From G963663315 sp965116335 (GTDB lineage Bacteria > Pseudomonadota > Gammaproteobacteria > Arenicellales > Poriferihabitantaceae), in the NCBI GenBank assembly GCA_965116335.1, contig OZ220677.1:2294001-2358000 (forward strand): DNA of 64,000 bases. Reading direction: 5' to 3'. This document shows, in pieces, positions 9,087-19,158 of this stretch. A program made the translations under genes and the position numbers. The stretch's first letter is position 1, and each line of letters starts with the position of its first letter. The notes under the pieces were generated by a model, which saw only the letters and a list, made by a program, of their open reading frames with translations, ran no database searches and was not told the DNA's origin.

Positions 9087-10106
9087 AAGAGTTTATTGGG
9101 ATGTCGGAAGAACGTCGCCGGCTTGTCTGCACGGAGACGGGCGCACAACTGAACCTGTTCGAGATTGCCGTTGAAAAAGACTTTTGGCTTGTTGGACGCT
9201 GGGCAAATTGTTTGATCTGCCCGAATGGGGCAAACATCTGACGTTTAAGGGTGGTACGTCGTTATCCAAGTGCTGGAATCTCATCGAACGTTTCTCCGAA
9301 GATATAGATATTGTCATCGACAGGGAAGCCTTGGGTTTTGGTGGGGAAAATACCCCGGAACAATCACCTAGCAGGAAGCAGATGACCAAGCGCCTGAAGG
9401 CGCTGAAAGGAGCCTGTCAGCAATGTATCAGTGACCAGATTCAACCGACACTCTTCGAATCCATCTCATCAGATCTACCGGACACACTCGAATGGTCGCT
9501 TGAGCCTGACCCCGACGATCCCGATGAACAGACTTTACTGTTGTTGTATCCAACGGCCTTCCCGGAGCAGGCCGCATATCTTCGTCGTGCTGTAAAGATT
9601 GAGATAGGCCCCGGTCAGATACAGAGCCTGTTGCATCCGTCGAGATCACGCCCTATATCAGAGAAGTTTTCCCGGAATTACTGGCCGAGCCAGGTTCAGA
9701 TGTGAGAGCAGTACGGCCAGAGCGCACATTCTTGGAAAAGGCAATGCTGTTGCATGAGGAGACATTTCGTCCAGAGGCCAAGAAAAAGCAGCGACGATCG
9801 CTGGCCCGCCATTACTATGACCTCTACAGGATGATTCAGGCGGGGGTGGGCGACGAATCTGTCCAGGATCTCGGATTATTTCATCGGATTGCCATGCATC
9901 GTCAGGTGTTCTTCCGCTATACGTGGGTCGACTATTCGACGCTAAACCCACAGGAACTGCAGCTGGTACCCTCATCCGCCGATCTTCCCGCGTGGCAGGC
10001 CGATTATGAAAGTATGCAGCAGGAAATGTTCTATGGTGATGTGCCAACATTTGAGGAAATACTGGAGGAAGTCGCTGATTTCCAGAACCGATTGAATGCT
10101 GGGTAA
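9083..10106 (+). pseudogene. AbiEii-like nucleotidyltransferase toxin, two frameshifts
   Basis: The reading begins MKEFIGMSEERRR at 9083. Near 9187, after EKDFW, one base appears lost and the frame moves to CWTLGKLFDLPEWG, with the nucleotidyltransferase core FKGGTSLSKCW and FSEDIDIVID (GG-S and DxD). A second one-base loss in GGCCCCGG near 9610 moves the frame again to RSDTEPVASVEITPYI, then PERTFLEKAMLLHEE and the end at 10106. Joined, the three parts give a colinear AbiEii-type toxin of about 340 aa. Both breaks are next to short homopolymers (TTTT, CCCC), so assembly error is a real alternative to true inactivation. Confidence 0.8.
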
Positions 10107-10184
10107 GCAATATCAGCTCTCAACTTGTGTCCAATGGGCCTGCCAGTCTAGGTACTCAGGGGTAGCAGAGATCAGTCTGTAAGT

Positions 10185-13100
10185 TCAATACTGAGCCGTA
10201 AACGAATCATAATTGTTGGCCTTGATGAATTTAGTCTCTTGCCCCAAGGCTTCGAAGTGGGCGGCCCCACAATCAATCTTCGCCTGTTCTTTCGGCCGTA
10301 ACGCATCGCTGAACAGGCTGCTCTTGGTCTCGACTACGAAATACAGCTTCTCTTTGCCATCCTGTTCTACCAGTACCCCCCAGTCGGGGTTATAGCCGCC
10401 CAGGGGGGTGTCGATTTTGAACCAGCCGGGGAGTTTTGCGTAGAGCTTGATATCATCGCTCTTTTCAAAAGCGCGGGCAAAAGTCTCTTCGATGTCAGAG
10501 TCGTACACCACATGGTCGTAGACGGACTTTTGTGTCTCCAGCATATTCTTATTCAGATATCCGGTGAGTTCCTGGTCTTCAAATAGTTCCTGTGCGTAGA
10601 AATGTTTGTCACCGATCTTTTTGTAGCTAATTCCGTCCACAATAAACAGTCGCATCTGGTTGATGATGATCGCGGTCACCTGGTCGATAAACTTTTGCGG
10701 GTTGTTTTTGAAGTCAGTTAGTCGATTGCATTTCTGTAATATGGCCACAATTGAGCGGCGCGTCAGATTCGTTTCGTTTTGTAGGAAGCTAACAATATCC
10801 GGTAGTTGGTAATCGCGAATGTTATAGACATGGGTCTGTGATGACTCATCCCGCACCTCCAGGCCGCTTCTCTCGGTCGAGACTTTGGCCTTGTTATAGT
10901 TGAATCGCGTTCTGCCAACGATTAAGTTTTTCTCGATCTCTTTGGCACACTGGTCAATCAGAAATTCTGGGTCGAAGTCCACACGGTAGACGGTTTTGTG
11001 CTTAATGCGATCCCACAGCTCTTTAAAGTCGTCACTGAGGTAAATCCGCTTGTTGAGCTTGACCGGCGTGCGGTCATTCTTGTTTTTGACATTCAGCCCG
11101 CCAGCAACCTTCTTCAGTAGCGCAGAAATAGGCCCTGCGAGTTCCTTCACCTCGTCTGGCAATTCGACCTTGTTGTCTTTGAGATCCAGTTTTAGCTTGT
11201 CCTGGACCTTGCCCTTGGGGTCAATGTAGCCCTGATCTATCAGGTGCTGCCAAACCTGCTCGGACTGCTCTGCGCCCAGGAACTTCGGCTTTTCACCTTT
11301 GTGGGCTACGACGATATTGGCGAACTGATGCTGTTCCACCAGGCCGAAGTGAATACCTTCCTCATCCTCGATCTCTTTTTGTAGTTGTTTCACGAAGTCC
11401 TCGTAGGACTCATTAGCCATTACCGTCAGGGTGTTAACGTCGAATCCATGGATCCGCTCTCCGTCCTGATTAACCGCTAGCCGGAGTCCACGACCGATCT
11501 CCTGACGCTTTTTGATGGTCGAGGCTGTCTCATTCAAGGTGCATATCTGGAATACATTGGGGTTATCCCAGCCTTCGCGCAGGGCAGAATGGGAAAAAAT
11601 GAAACGAAGTTTTGAATCAAAGCTCAGCAGCTTTTCCTTTTCTTTCATGATGAGGTTGTAGGCGCTTTCATCATCGGCGGTACTACCGGAAGAGTCTTTG
11701 TAACGAATCAGGTTCTCAGGGTCGCTTTTCTTGCGTTTGTCCGCGGCGAAGTAGCCGTTGTGTACCTCTTCGGGGTCAAGACCAAGATCGATCTCTTCAA
11801 ACAAGGATTGGTATTTTGGCTTGGCGACGATCTGGCGGTACTCCTCTTCAAACCACTGAGCATACTTACCTTTGAGCATCTGGCCTTCATTGTTGTAGCT
11901 GCGATAGTTGGCGACTCGGTCGATAAAGAACAGGCTCAATATCTTGATCCCCTGGGGAACCAGCTTGAGCTCTTTTTCCAGATGTTCCTCTATGGTCTTG
12001 CGAATCTGCAGGCGCTTCTGAGAATTATCATCGATACCGCCGATGGCTTCGCCGAGGCGAATCACTTCGGGCTTGCTGGTGAAGTCGATATACTCATTGC
12101 CTTCACCACAGTAGATGTCGTTAATCACATAGCCGTCATAGAGGTCCCGACCCTTTGAAAGCTCCAACAGGTCATCCCCAGCTTTGACCTTCTTTTTTAT
12201 CCGTTTCACACCGCCGACCTGGGTTACATCCAACTCAATCTGAGCGGTGATAGGCGATTTTCGATTGTCGACGCTCAAGAGTTTGATATAGGCCTTGTTG
12301 TGTCCATCCTGAACACTTAGCGATGCCACCTCGATCTGCTTGACCAGCTTATGCTCGTAGGCATCGACGGAATCCAGTTTGTAGAGCGGATTGTGCTTAT
12401 CCACATGGGTGGCTGAGTATCGGAAGGTGCATAGTGGATTGAGCGACGCGATGGCCTCTTTTGCCTTGGCTGTTGTGTCCACGCTCTGGGGTTCATCAAT
12501 AATGACAATAGGATTGGTTGAATATATAAATTCGATAGGCTTCATGCCGCTGAGGCGGTCATCGCTCCGGTGGATCAGGTTGGCCTTGGTCCCTTTGCTG
12601 GGGTCGGTGAAGCTCTTACGGAAAGCATCGATGTTGATGACCATGACCTGAATATAATCATTGGTGGCAAAGCCGCGCACCTGCTCCCGTTTCGAGGAAT
12701 CGTAGACAAAGTAGTCGAACTGCGCATTGTCGTAGAGTGTACGGAAGTGTTCCTCAGTGATCTGCAAGGACTTATAGACACCTTCCTTGATTGCTACGGA
12801 GGGGACAACGATGATGAACTTGGTGAAACCGTACTTCCGGTTCATCTCAAAGATCGAGCGCAGATAGACATAAGTTTTCCCGGTGCCGGTCTCCATCTCG
12901 ATGGTGAAGTCTTTCCCATTCAGTGCACTGGACTGCTTGAGGCCGTTGATTAGTTGCACCTGCTGGGTGTTTTCGAGTAGTTCTTCTTCAATCAAGCGGA
13001 GGCGGTTACCTATACCGAGATCGTTTTGATCAGAGGCTGCCAGCATATCCATCTGACCGTGTTTGTCCATCACAGGAGCAGATGTCACCGTAAAGGTAGT

Positions 13101-13190
13101 GTGGCATGTCTCCTGGCCTTCAAAAATGCCGACCACGGCATCAATGGCGTCCTTTTGGTAGGTGAGGTCTGGATTGAATTGAATCTTCAT
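10185..13190 (-). CDS. res: Type III restriction enzyme, Res (helicase-nuclease) subunit
   Basis: About 1,001 aa from the ATG at 13190 (MKIQFNPDLTYQKDAI), which has GAGGTC just upstream. A longer in-frame start exists upstream but overlaps the mod gene and reads as non-homologous residues. Superfamily 2 motifs: Walker A METGTGKTYVYLRS, DExx as IIDEPQSVD, motif VI QEIGRGLRLAVNQ. The C-terminal PD-(D/E)xK nuclease appears as NPDWGVLVE followed by FVVETKSS. With Mod it forms a type III enzyme that translocates or slides on DNA and cuts near unmodified sites. It is last in the five-gene operon and its start lies 10 bp downstream of the mod stop. Confidence 0.93.
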   Translation of the reverse strand: MKIQFNPDLTYQKDAIDAVVGIFEGQETCHTTFTVTSAPVMDKHGQMDMLAASDQNDLGIGNRLRLIEEELLENTQQVQLINGLKQSSALNGKDFTIEMETGTGKTYVYLRSIFEMNRKYGFTKFIIVVPSVAIKEGVYKSLQITEEHFRTLYDNAQFDYFVYDSSKREQVRGFATNDYIQVMVINIDAFRKSFTDPSKGTKANLIHRSDDRLSGMKPIEFIYSTNPIVIIDEPQSVDTTAKAKEAIASLNPLCTFRYSATHVDKHNPLYKLDSVDAYEHKLVKQIEVASLSVQDGHNKAYIKLLSVDNRKSPITAQIELDVTQVGGVKRIKKKVKAGDDLLELSKGRDLYDGYVINDIYCGEGNEYIDFTSKPEVIRLGEAIGGIDDNSQKRLQIRKTIEEHLEKELKLVPQGIKILSLFFIDRVANYRSYNNEGQMLKGKYAQWFEEEYRQIVAKPKYQSLFEEIDLGLDPEEVHNGYFAADKRKKSDPENLIRYKDSSGSTADDESAYNLIMKEKEKLLSFDSKLRFIFSHSALREGWDNPNVFQICTLNETASTIKKRQEIGRGLRLAVNQDGERIHGFDVNTLTVMANESYEDFVKQLQKEIEDEEGIHFGLVEQHQFANIVVAHKGEKPKFLGAEQSEQVWQHLIDQGYIDPKGKVQDKLKLDLKDNKVELPDEVKELAGPISALLKKVAGGLNVKNKNDRTPVKLNKRIYLSDDFKELWDRIKHKTVYRVDFDPEFLIDQCAKEIEKNLIVGRTRFNYNKAKVSTERSGLEVRDESSQTHVYNIRDYQLPDIVSFLQNETNLTRRSIVAILQKCNRLTDFKNNPQKFIDQVTAIIINQMRLFIVDGISYKKIGDKHFYAQELFEDQELTGYLNKNMLETQKSVYDHVVYDSDIEETFARAFEKSDDIKLYAKLPGWFKIDTPLGGYNPDWGVLVEQDGKEKLYFVVETKSSLFSDALRPKEQAKIDCGAAHFEALGQETKFIKANNYDSFTAQY

Positions 13191-13200
13191 GCTTGACCTC

Positions 13201-15066
13201 TTAAATGCTTCTGACGTCGTCGATGCCGAACTGCTTAAGCACTTGCACGGCATTGGTCTTAACCACATCATCGGCGAAACCGGCATCCTTGAAGACTACG
13301 CGCATTACTTCCGGCTGCAGTTTTTCCTTTAGCTTACCTATGCCTTCAACGACCTCGATACTGATGGCGTCATCCAGGCAGACCATTAGCGCACCCATGC
13401 CGACGTTGTACACGGTCTTACCACTGATTTGGTGCGCTTTGATCGGCAGCGTTAGGTCAAGGCCGTATTTGAGCAGGATTTCGTAGAGTACGTCATCGGC
13501 AGTACGGTCTGGTTTGATGCTGTCAACGCTCAGAGGCAGTTCATCTTCCAGGTTCTCAAAATCGGCATCCCAAGGATTGATATTAGTGGCGTCAAGTTTG
13601 AAAAGCTTGAAACCAAGATCGCCTTCATGTGAAGAGTTTTCTTCCTTGAACTTGGCGGCAGCCCGGCGGATTCTTTCCTTGCCGATTTCAGCAATAGATT
13701 TATAGCCAGCTTTGAAAGCCTCGGACTTTTCTTGGCAAGGCTCTGGGAGTTGAATCATGATGAATTTTCGGTTGCCTGCGTCTTCCGCGTTCTTCCGCAT
13801 TACTGCATGAGCAGTGGTCGACGAACCAGCAAAGAAATCAAGAATCAAGTCATTTTTTGTTGCGCCAGAAAGGCGCACAAGATGCTCCAAAAGTTTTGTC
13901 GGCTTTGAAGTATCGAAAGGCTGTCCACCATCAAATAGATCTTTTATTTCGTTCGCAGCATCCCGAGTGCTTCCGACTTCTTTCGCCAGCAGCAAAGTCT
14001 CGGGGGTTCTCCCTTTAAGAGTATTAAGATAGATCTTTCTGATGATCCGAGTCTCGTCCGCTGAAAATATAATCTCTCCAGTTGACATCTTTTGTTCCAT
14101 TGTTTCTTTACTCCAACGCCATCCTTTCTCTGGCGCATGGATAATTTTCCCTGAAGGGGTTGTGATGTCATAGATCAGATTGGGCCGATACAAAGCGTTT
14201 CTCACGTCACCAGATCGCCATGGCCCATTTGGGTCGTTGTCAGGATTCGAATAACTCTTGTTGTGCTCATCAGTTCTTGGGAGGTTAGCCAAAACGTATG
14301 AGCCGCTTTTTGCATAGCAAAATATGAAATTATGATGAACTGAAAATGTTCCAGAATAGCCCTTTGGCTGAATGCTGTGTTGCCAAATCAAGGTTCCTCT
14401 GTAGTTTTCCGCTCCATATATTTCATCACAGATTTTTTTAAGATTTTCCTGTTCCTTGTCATCAATGCTAATAAAAATAACGCCCTCATCCTGCAGTAGA
14501 TTCCTCGCAAGCTTCAAGCGCGGGTATATCATGTTGATCCAATTGGTATGGTAGCGTCCAGTAGTCTCCGTATTACTCGAAATTTTAAATCCTTCGTCGT
14601 TAATCTGCCCTGTATATCGCAGATATGTGTCTAAATTATCTTGATACTTATCTGGATAGATAAAGTCACCGCCAGTGTTATATGGTGGATCGATATAGAT
14701 CATCTTCACTTTTTTGTGATAGCTTTTTTGCAGGAGCTTGAGTACTTCCAGGTTGTCGCCTTCGATAAACAGATTTTGAGTGGTATCCCAATCCACGGAT
14801 TCTTCTTTGCAAGGGCGCAACGTACCGGTTGAAGGGGTTTGAGCCAGGCGTCTGGCCCTGGATTTTCCATGCCAGTTGAAGCTATATCGCTCTTCCTTGT
14901 CTTCGACGTACTCACCCAGCACCTCTTTGAGCGTTTCAAAATCGATCTTCTTTTCGCCATCACCTTCTGTGATGATCTCGGGAAACAATGCCTGGAGTTT
15001 TTCTATGTTGTCCGTGACGATGTCGGCGCTTTGGCTCCGCGGGTTTTGTTTGGTGATCTTTTCCAT
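13201..15066 (-). CDS. mod: Type III DNA methyltransferase, Mod subunit
   Basis: 621 aa. The beta-class N6-adenine/N4-cytosine methyltransferase order is visible: catalytic motif IV MIYIDPPYNTGGDF at about 120-133, then the SAM-binding motif I LILDFFAGSSTTAHAV further toward the C-terminus. In a type III system Mod both recognises and methylates the target and is needed for Res activity. The segment between the motifs should hold the recognition domain. The ATG at 15066 starts MEKITKQNPRSQ. It is 13 bp downstream of the DUF4391 gene and directly upstream of res. Confidence 0.95.
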   Translation of the reverse strand: MEKITKQNPRSQSADIVTDNIEKLQALFPEIITEGDGEKKIDFETLKEVLGEYVEDKEERYSFNWHGKSRARRLAQTPSTGTLRPCKEESVDWDTTQNLFIEGDNLEVLKLLQKSYHKKVKMIYIDPPYNTGGDFIYPDKYQDNLDTYLRYTGQINDEGFKISSNTETTGRYHTNWINMIYPRLKLARNLLQDEGVIFISIDDKEQENLKKICDEIYGAENYRGTLIWQHSIQPKGYSGTFSVHHNFIFCYAKSGSYVLANLPRTDEHNKSYSNPDNDPNGPWRSGDVRNALYRPNLIYDITTPSGKIIHAPEKGWRWSKETMEQKMSTGEIIFSADETRIIRKIYLNTLKGRTPETLLLAKEVGSTRDAANEIKDLFDGGQPFDTSKPTKLLEHLVRLSGATKNDLILDFFAGSSTTAHAVMRKNAEDAGNRKFIMIQLPEPCQEKSEAFKAGYKSIAEIGKERIRRAAAKFKEENSSHEGDLGFKLFKLDATNINPWDADFENLEDELPLSVDSIKPDRTADDVLYEILLKYGLDLTLPIKAHQISGKTVYNVGMGALMVCLDDAISIEVVEGIGKLKEKLQPEVMRVVFKDAGFADDVVKTNAVQVLKQFGIDDVRSI

Positions 15067-15079
15067 GAGTGGCTCTTGT

Positions 15080-15883
15080 CTATAGTTCGTTGGTTAATTT
15101 CTGAATCTGTTGCTGGCAGCGCTTGATGCTCATGTTCAGCGCCAGACTGCGGTTGAACTGAGTCTCACTTTTAAGGGAAGCTTTCAGGCTGCTTTCCTCT
15201 TCTTCCAGTTGCCGGATGTTCTGCAGAAGCATCTGTCGATCTCGCACTGGTACGGTACTTGAGGTCGCATCAAATTCATACGGGTTTTTAAGCCGGAATT
15301 GCCCCGTATGCCGGCCAGCTTGTAAGGCGAGTATGCTTGCTACATAGCCTTGGTAGAAGGTGTAGAAGTTGGTCCAGTCGAGCTGTTTGCTATCCAGTGA
15401 GGCGATAAATTCTTGTTCGATGGAGTCGGGGGTAGCACCGTCGATCCAGTTGCTGTCGAAAAAGGCCTCCACCATCAGTTTTTGGCTGTCAGCCAGGCTT
15501 TGACGCTTGTTTGCCAGGCTCAACCAGAGCGTGTTGTTATGGCTGATGATGAGCGCCAGTGGATAGGGGATGGCGCGCTGAACAATCTCAGCCAATCGTT
15601 TTACGCGCTTGGGACTTTTTAGCGTTACATGGATGACTGCAATTTCCAGATAATCAAATTCATCTGTCTGCAGTTTGGGGATGTTGATCGTTTCCGGCTT
15701 GAGGGTGTAACGCCATACCAGCGTATCGATATCCTCAGTGATCACTTTTTTGTCGTTGTTGCTAAGATCAGCAGATTCGAGCAACATCTTTTTGTAGATA
15801 CGGCTGTTCAGTAGGCAGGAGTCTGGTAGATTCATCGCCTGCCAGATTTGCTCAGTAATGTGCTGTTGTCCCTGCCCCGTCAT
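15080..15883 (-). CDS. DUF4391 domain protein
   Basis: 267 aa, recognised as DUF4391 from the N-terminal pattern (LNSRIYKKMLLE, then DIDTLVWRYTLKPETINIP, then EIAVIHVTLKSPKRVKRLAE) and the coiled C-terminus (QLEEEESSLKASLKSETQFN). No catalytic motif is evident. DUF4391 genes commonly sit between a helicase gene and a type III mod gene, as here. Spacing is 6 bp from the helicase gene and 13 bp to mod, so it belongs to the same transcript. Its molecular role is not known to me. Confidence 0.8.
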   Translation of the reverse strand: MTGQGQQHITEQIWQAMNLPDSCLLNSRIYKKMLLESADLSNNDKKVITEDIDTLVWRYTLKPETINIPKLQTDEFDYLEIAVIHVTLKSPKRVKRLAEIVQRAIPYPLALIISHNNTLWLSLANKRQSLADSQKLMVEAFFDSNWIDGATPDSIEQEFIASLDSKQLDWTNFYTFYQGYVASILALQAGRHTGQFRLKNPYEFDATSSTVPVRDRQMLLQNIRQLEEEESSLKASLKSETQFNRSLALNMSIKRCQQQIQKLTNEL

Positions 15884-15889
15884 GGTGTG

Positions 15890-18800
15890 CTAATTCCTCA
15901 TATCTGTTTCACTGCTGGTATGTCTTCCATCCAGCAGAATGAGGTAACTGACCACCTCAAAATCATCCAGGCCCTGGCTGCTGTTCGGGGTGAGTACCGT
16001 GCCACCCCGGGTGAACAGGCTCTGGGTTCCTTTCTCTGCGCTCTTACCAACGATGCTGTCAATAGCAGTCGATAGTAACTCCTGATAGCGGCCCATGTCA
16101 GCACCGTGGTTCGTATTCTGATAGAACTGCTGGAAGGCACTGGAATCTACCGCTTCCTGCTGGAAGGTCTGTTGCTTCAAAAGATCAAGTATCTTCTTGC
16201 TTTGGGTAAAGTTGAGAGGCACCAGGTCATCGTCAGAAACATAGACCATGAAGTGAGGGGCTAAGGGATAGTTTTCGTCAACCGGGATGGCTTTAGTGCC
16301 TGTCTGGGTGTTTCGTAGACAGAATATGACGCCAGGGTGAATCCCATCATTGCTGGCTTCTTCATCCAGGGTGACGACAGAGAACAACCCTGTAGGTGCC
16401 TGCTCCAGAGTGCCGGGGTTGGACTTGAGGTAATCCAAGAGGTCCATGCGGAAGTCGCTCAGCGTCAGGTCGGTAATGGATATGCCTCCCGCCATCTCTT
16501 CCAGATCGACCACGGCTTCTTGTAGCTGTTGGAGTTGTTTCCGGCGATACTCGAGATCATTCATCTCCTGACTGCTTTCATCGATGACGTTTTCTTCGCC
16601 GGTGGCAGAGATGTCCAGCAGCACCATGCGGCCGGAGACCCGTGCTTCGAGGTTGATGTATTCATCCAGTTCCATGTTAGGCCAGAAGTTGATGAGTTGG
16701 ATCTGGGTATTTGTAGAGCCAAGTCGATCAACCCTGCCGAACCGCTGTATGATACGTACCGGGTTCCAGTGAATGTCGTAGTTGATGAGGGCATCGCAGT
16801 CCTGGAGGTTCTGTCCTTCCGATATACAGTCAGTCGCAATCAGAATATCGATCTCATGCGTGGCCTCCGGGTTGATCTTGCTGCGCTCTTTAGAGAGGGG
16901 CGAGAAGGCTGTCAGGAGGTTGTTAAAGTCACTACCGATACCGGTTAGGTTGGTCTTATTACTGCCGCCGCCCGTGATGATAGCGCTGAATAGCCCGAGT
17001 TCGTCTTTGGCCCATGTGGCAATGTGTTGATAAAGATACATGGCCGTGTCAGCGAAGGCTGTAAAGACAATGACCTTGTTGTTGTCTGGGTTGATTGGCT
17101 GATGGATCTTTGCTGAGATCGTTTCCTTCAGGCTCTTGAGTTTGGCGTCTCTTCCAGCATCAATACGCTTGGCGTCGGCCAACAGTTTCTCCAGTAGTGT
17201 TTTATCTTCTTCAAGGTCTTGTTTCCACAACACCTGATCAGTGTCCTGGATTAATACCTTGGTTTTGTTGCCAGCCACCAGATCAGCCAGTTCCGGGGAG
17301 TCGAGCTCTGCTTCCTCGACGCTGACTTCCTCAATCTCCTGGGTGGTGTGGTTATGGATTTTGTCCAGCAGGTTGTCGACCTGGCTCAGCAGCTTTTCTA
17401 CCGTAAGACCGAAGGAGTAGATGGAACTTTCCATGCGTTTGAGCAGATTGACCCGCATCAGGTGAATCAAGCTCGCTTCGCGATCCAACTGTTTGAATTT
17501 CCCTTTTCCTCCGCCTACTTCCATGTCGTATTTGCGGCTGTACTCGTCCTGTCTGTCGGCTCGGACGTATTTCAACGGTGAGTATGCGGCCAGGTGCAGG
17601 CGGCGAATATCCCGGTTTACTTCCTTAAGTGGTGGATAGTCGCCCTGTGTGTCGATGTCTGCTTTGACGTTAACGGGCGGAAGGCGTGTCGGGAATTCAC
17701 CGATATCCTCGATACCATAATATCTTTCGATGTGCTTACGCGATCTGGCAATCGTGACCAGATCAAGCAGTTTGAAGTAATCGAAGCTCATTCCATCCAG
17801 CAGTGACTCAACTGTGCGGGTTTCAACAGATTGGTTGCCCCACTGATTAAATTGCTTTTGTGCCAGACGCAAGGTCTTGTCGATGCTGTTGATGCCGAAT
17901 TCAGAGAAGGCGCTGTCACTTCCTTCCGTCATAAAGGCTACCTGGTTCTTCAGGTCGTTCATGCGATTGTTGACAGGCGTGGCGGAAAGCATCAGCACCT
18001 TGGTCTTTACGCCGGATTGGACAATGTCTTCCATCAGCCGACGGTAACGGGTTTTGGTGTCCTTGGTCGGGTTGTTGTTCCGAAAGTTGTGGGATTCGTC
18101 GATAACAATCAGGTCGTAATTACCCCAGTTCAGCGTCACCAGGTTGATCTCGCCGGAATGGCCTGACGTGCGACTGAGATCGGTATGATTAAGGACGTCG
18201 TAGTTGAACCGGTCTGCTGCAAAAAGATTGCGTTTGTCATTGATCGTGTAGAGCGTCCAATTGCCCCTGAGCTTTTTGGGGCACAGGACAAGCACGCGGT
18301 CATTACGGAGCTCGTAATACTTGATGATGGCGAGGGCTTCGAACGTCTTACCCAGGCCAACGCTGTCCGCGATGATGCAGCCATTGTGCGTTTCCAGCTT
18401 GTCGATGGCTCCAATGACGCCATCACGCTGGAATTTGTAGAGCTTGTTCCAGACCAGGGTGTTCTTAAACCCTGTCTTGTTCTTGATGATTTTTTCCTCA
18501 TCGAACCCCTCCAGGTAGTCCTTGAACAGGTTGTAAAGGGTGACGAAGTAGATGAGTTGAGCCGGTTTTCCTTCTGCAAGATAGTTTAGCTGTTTAAGCA
18601 GAAGTTCCTTGGCATCAGTGACCATCGTTTCATTGACCCAGAGACTGTCGAACCATTGCAGCAGTCCGTTGGTGTTCTCCGTATCCTTGACGCACATATT
18701 CATGTCAAAGCTGTTGGATTCGGTATAACCCAATCCGGTGCTAGTAAATTGTGAGCTACCCTGGATGGCGATGCTCTCGTCGATTTCGTTGGAAACGTGA

Positions 18801-19153
18801 AACAACGTTTGAGGGGTGAGTCCGGAGTGGACAGCAGTCTTCACCTGTGCCTGCTTCTCGATCCATTTGGCGCATTCGGCCGCTACCTTGGCTTGTTTTA
18901 ACTGATTGCGGAGCCGTAATTCGAACCTGTCACCATTTAGCTGGGGCTCAATGTTAGTATCTACGGTTTTATCGTGAAAGCCCAATTGTGTAAACAGCAG
19001 GCGGGTACTACGTGTTCCTGATAGCTCTTTTCTCAGCGCGTCAAAGGCGTAGATAGAGAACAGGCCGCTTAAAATAGATAACTTTGAGCCGCCATTGAGG
19101 GAGGCTTTAAGAGTGTCGCCGATCTTGGCTGTTTTTCTGTTGTCGATCAGCAT
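15890..19153 (-). CDS. SNF2-type helicase with N-terminal PLD-like domain
   Basis: About 1,087 aa from the ATG at 19153 (a TTG three codons upstream would overlap the WYL stop). The first 200 residues resemble a phospholipase-D-like domain (SILSGLFSIYAFDALRKEL, IQGSSQFTSTGLG). The lysine expected in HxKx4D is not obvious in TLFHVSNEIDES, so it may be catalytically weak. Then come superfamily 2 motifs: ADSVGLGKTFEAL (about 260), VIDESHNFRNNNP (about 355), LMLSATPVNNR, and the C-terminal QRFGRVDRLGS (about 807). It probably translocates on double-stranded DNA as part of the extended type III locus. Confidence 0.87.
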   Translation of the reverse strand: MLIDNRKTAKIGDTLKASLNGGSKLSILSGLFSIYAFDALRKELSGTRSTRLLFTQLGFHDKTVDTNIEPQLNGDRFELRLRNQLKQAKVAAECAKWIEKQAQVKTAVHSGLTPQTLFHVSNEIDESIAIQGSSQFTSTGLGYTESNSFDMNMCVKDTENTNGLLQWFDSLWVNETMVTDAKELLLKQLNYLAEGKPAQLIYFVTLYNLFKDYLEGFDEEKIIKNKTGFKNTLVWNKLYKFQRDGVIGAIDKLETHNGCIIADSVGLGKTFEALAIIKYYELRNDRVLVLCPKKLRGNWTLYTINDKRNLFAADRFNYDVLNHTDLSRTSGHSGEINLVTLNWGNYDLIVIDESHNFRNNNPTKDTKTRYRRLMEDIVQSGVKTKVLMLSATPVNNRMNDLKNQVAFMTEGSDSAFSEFGINSIDKTLRLAQKQFNQWGNQSVETRTVESLLDGMSFDYFKLLDLVTIARSRKHIERYYGIEDIGEFPTRLPPVNVKADIDTQGDYPPLKEVNRDIRRLHLAAYSPLKYVRADRQDEYSRKYDMEVGGGKGKFKQLDREASLIHLMRVNLLKRMESSIYSFGLTVEKLLSQVDNLLDKIHNHTTQEIEEVSVEEAELDSPELADLVAGNKTKVLIQDTDQVLWKQDLEEDKTLLEKLLADAKRIDAGRDAKLKSLKETISAKIHQPINPDNNKVIVFTAFADTAMYLYQHIATWAKDELGLFSAIITGGGSNKTNLTGIGSDFNNLLTAFSPLSKERSKINPEATHEIDILIATDCISEGQNLQDCDALINYDIHWNPVRIIQRFGRVDRLGSTNTQIQLINFWPNMELDEYINLEARVSGRMVLLDISATGEENVIDESSQEMNDLEYRRKQLQQLQEAVVDLEEMAGGISITDLTLSDFRMDLLDYLKSNPGTLEQAPTGLFSVVTLDEEASNDGIHPGVIFCLRNTQTGTKAIPVDENYPLAPHFMVYVSDDDLVPLNFTQSKKILDLLKQQTFQQEAVDSSAFQQFYQNTNHGADMGRYQELLSTAIDSIVGKSAEKGTQSLFTRGGTVLTPNSSQGLDDFEVVSYLILLDGRHTSSETDMRN

Positions 19154-19158
19154 GCGAG

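Noticed and set aside
9184..9705. Independent 173-residue gene
   Set aside because: It is the middle part of the frameshifted AbiEii toxin; flanking frames continue the same protein on both sides.
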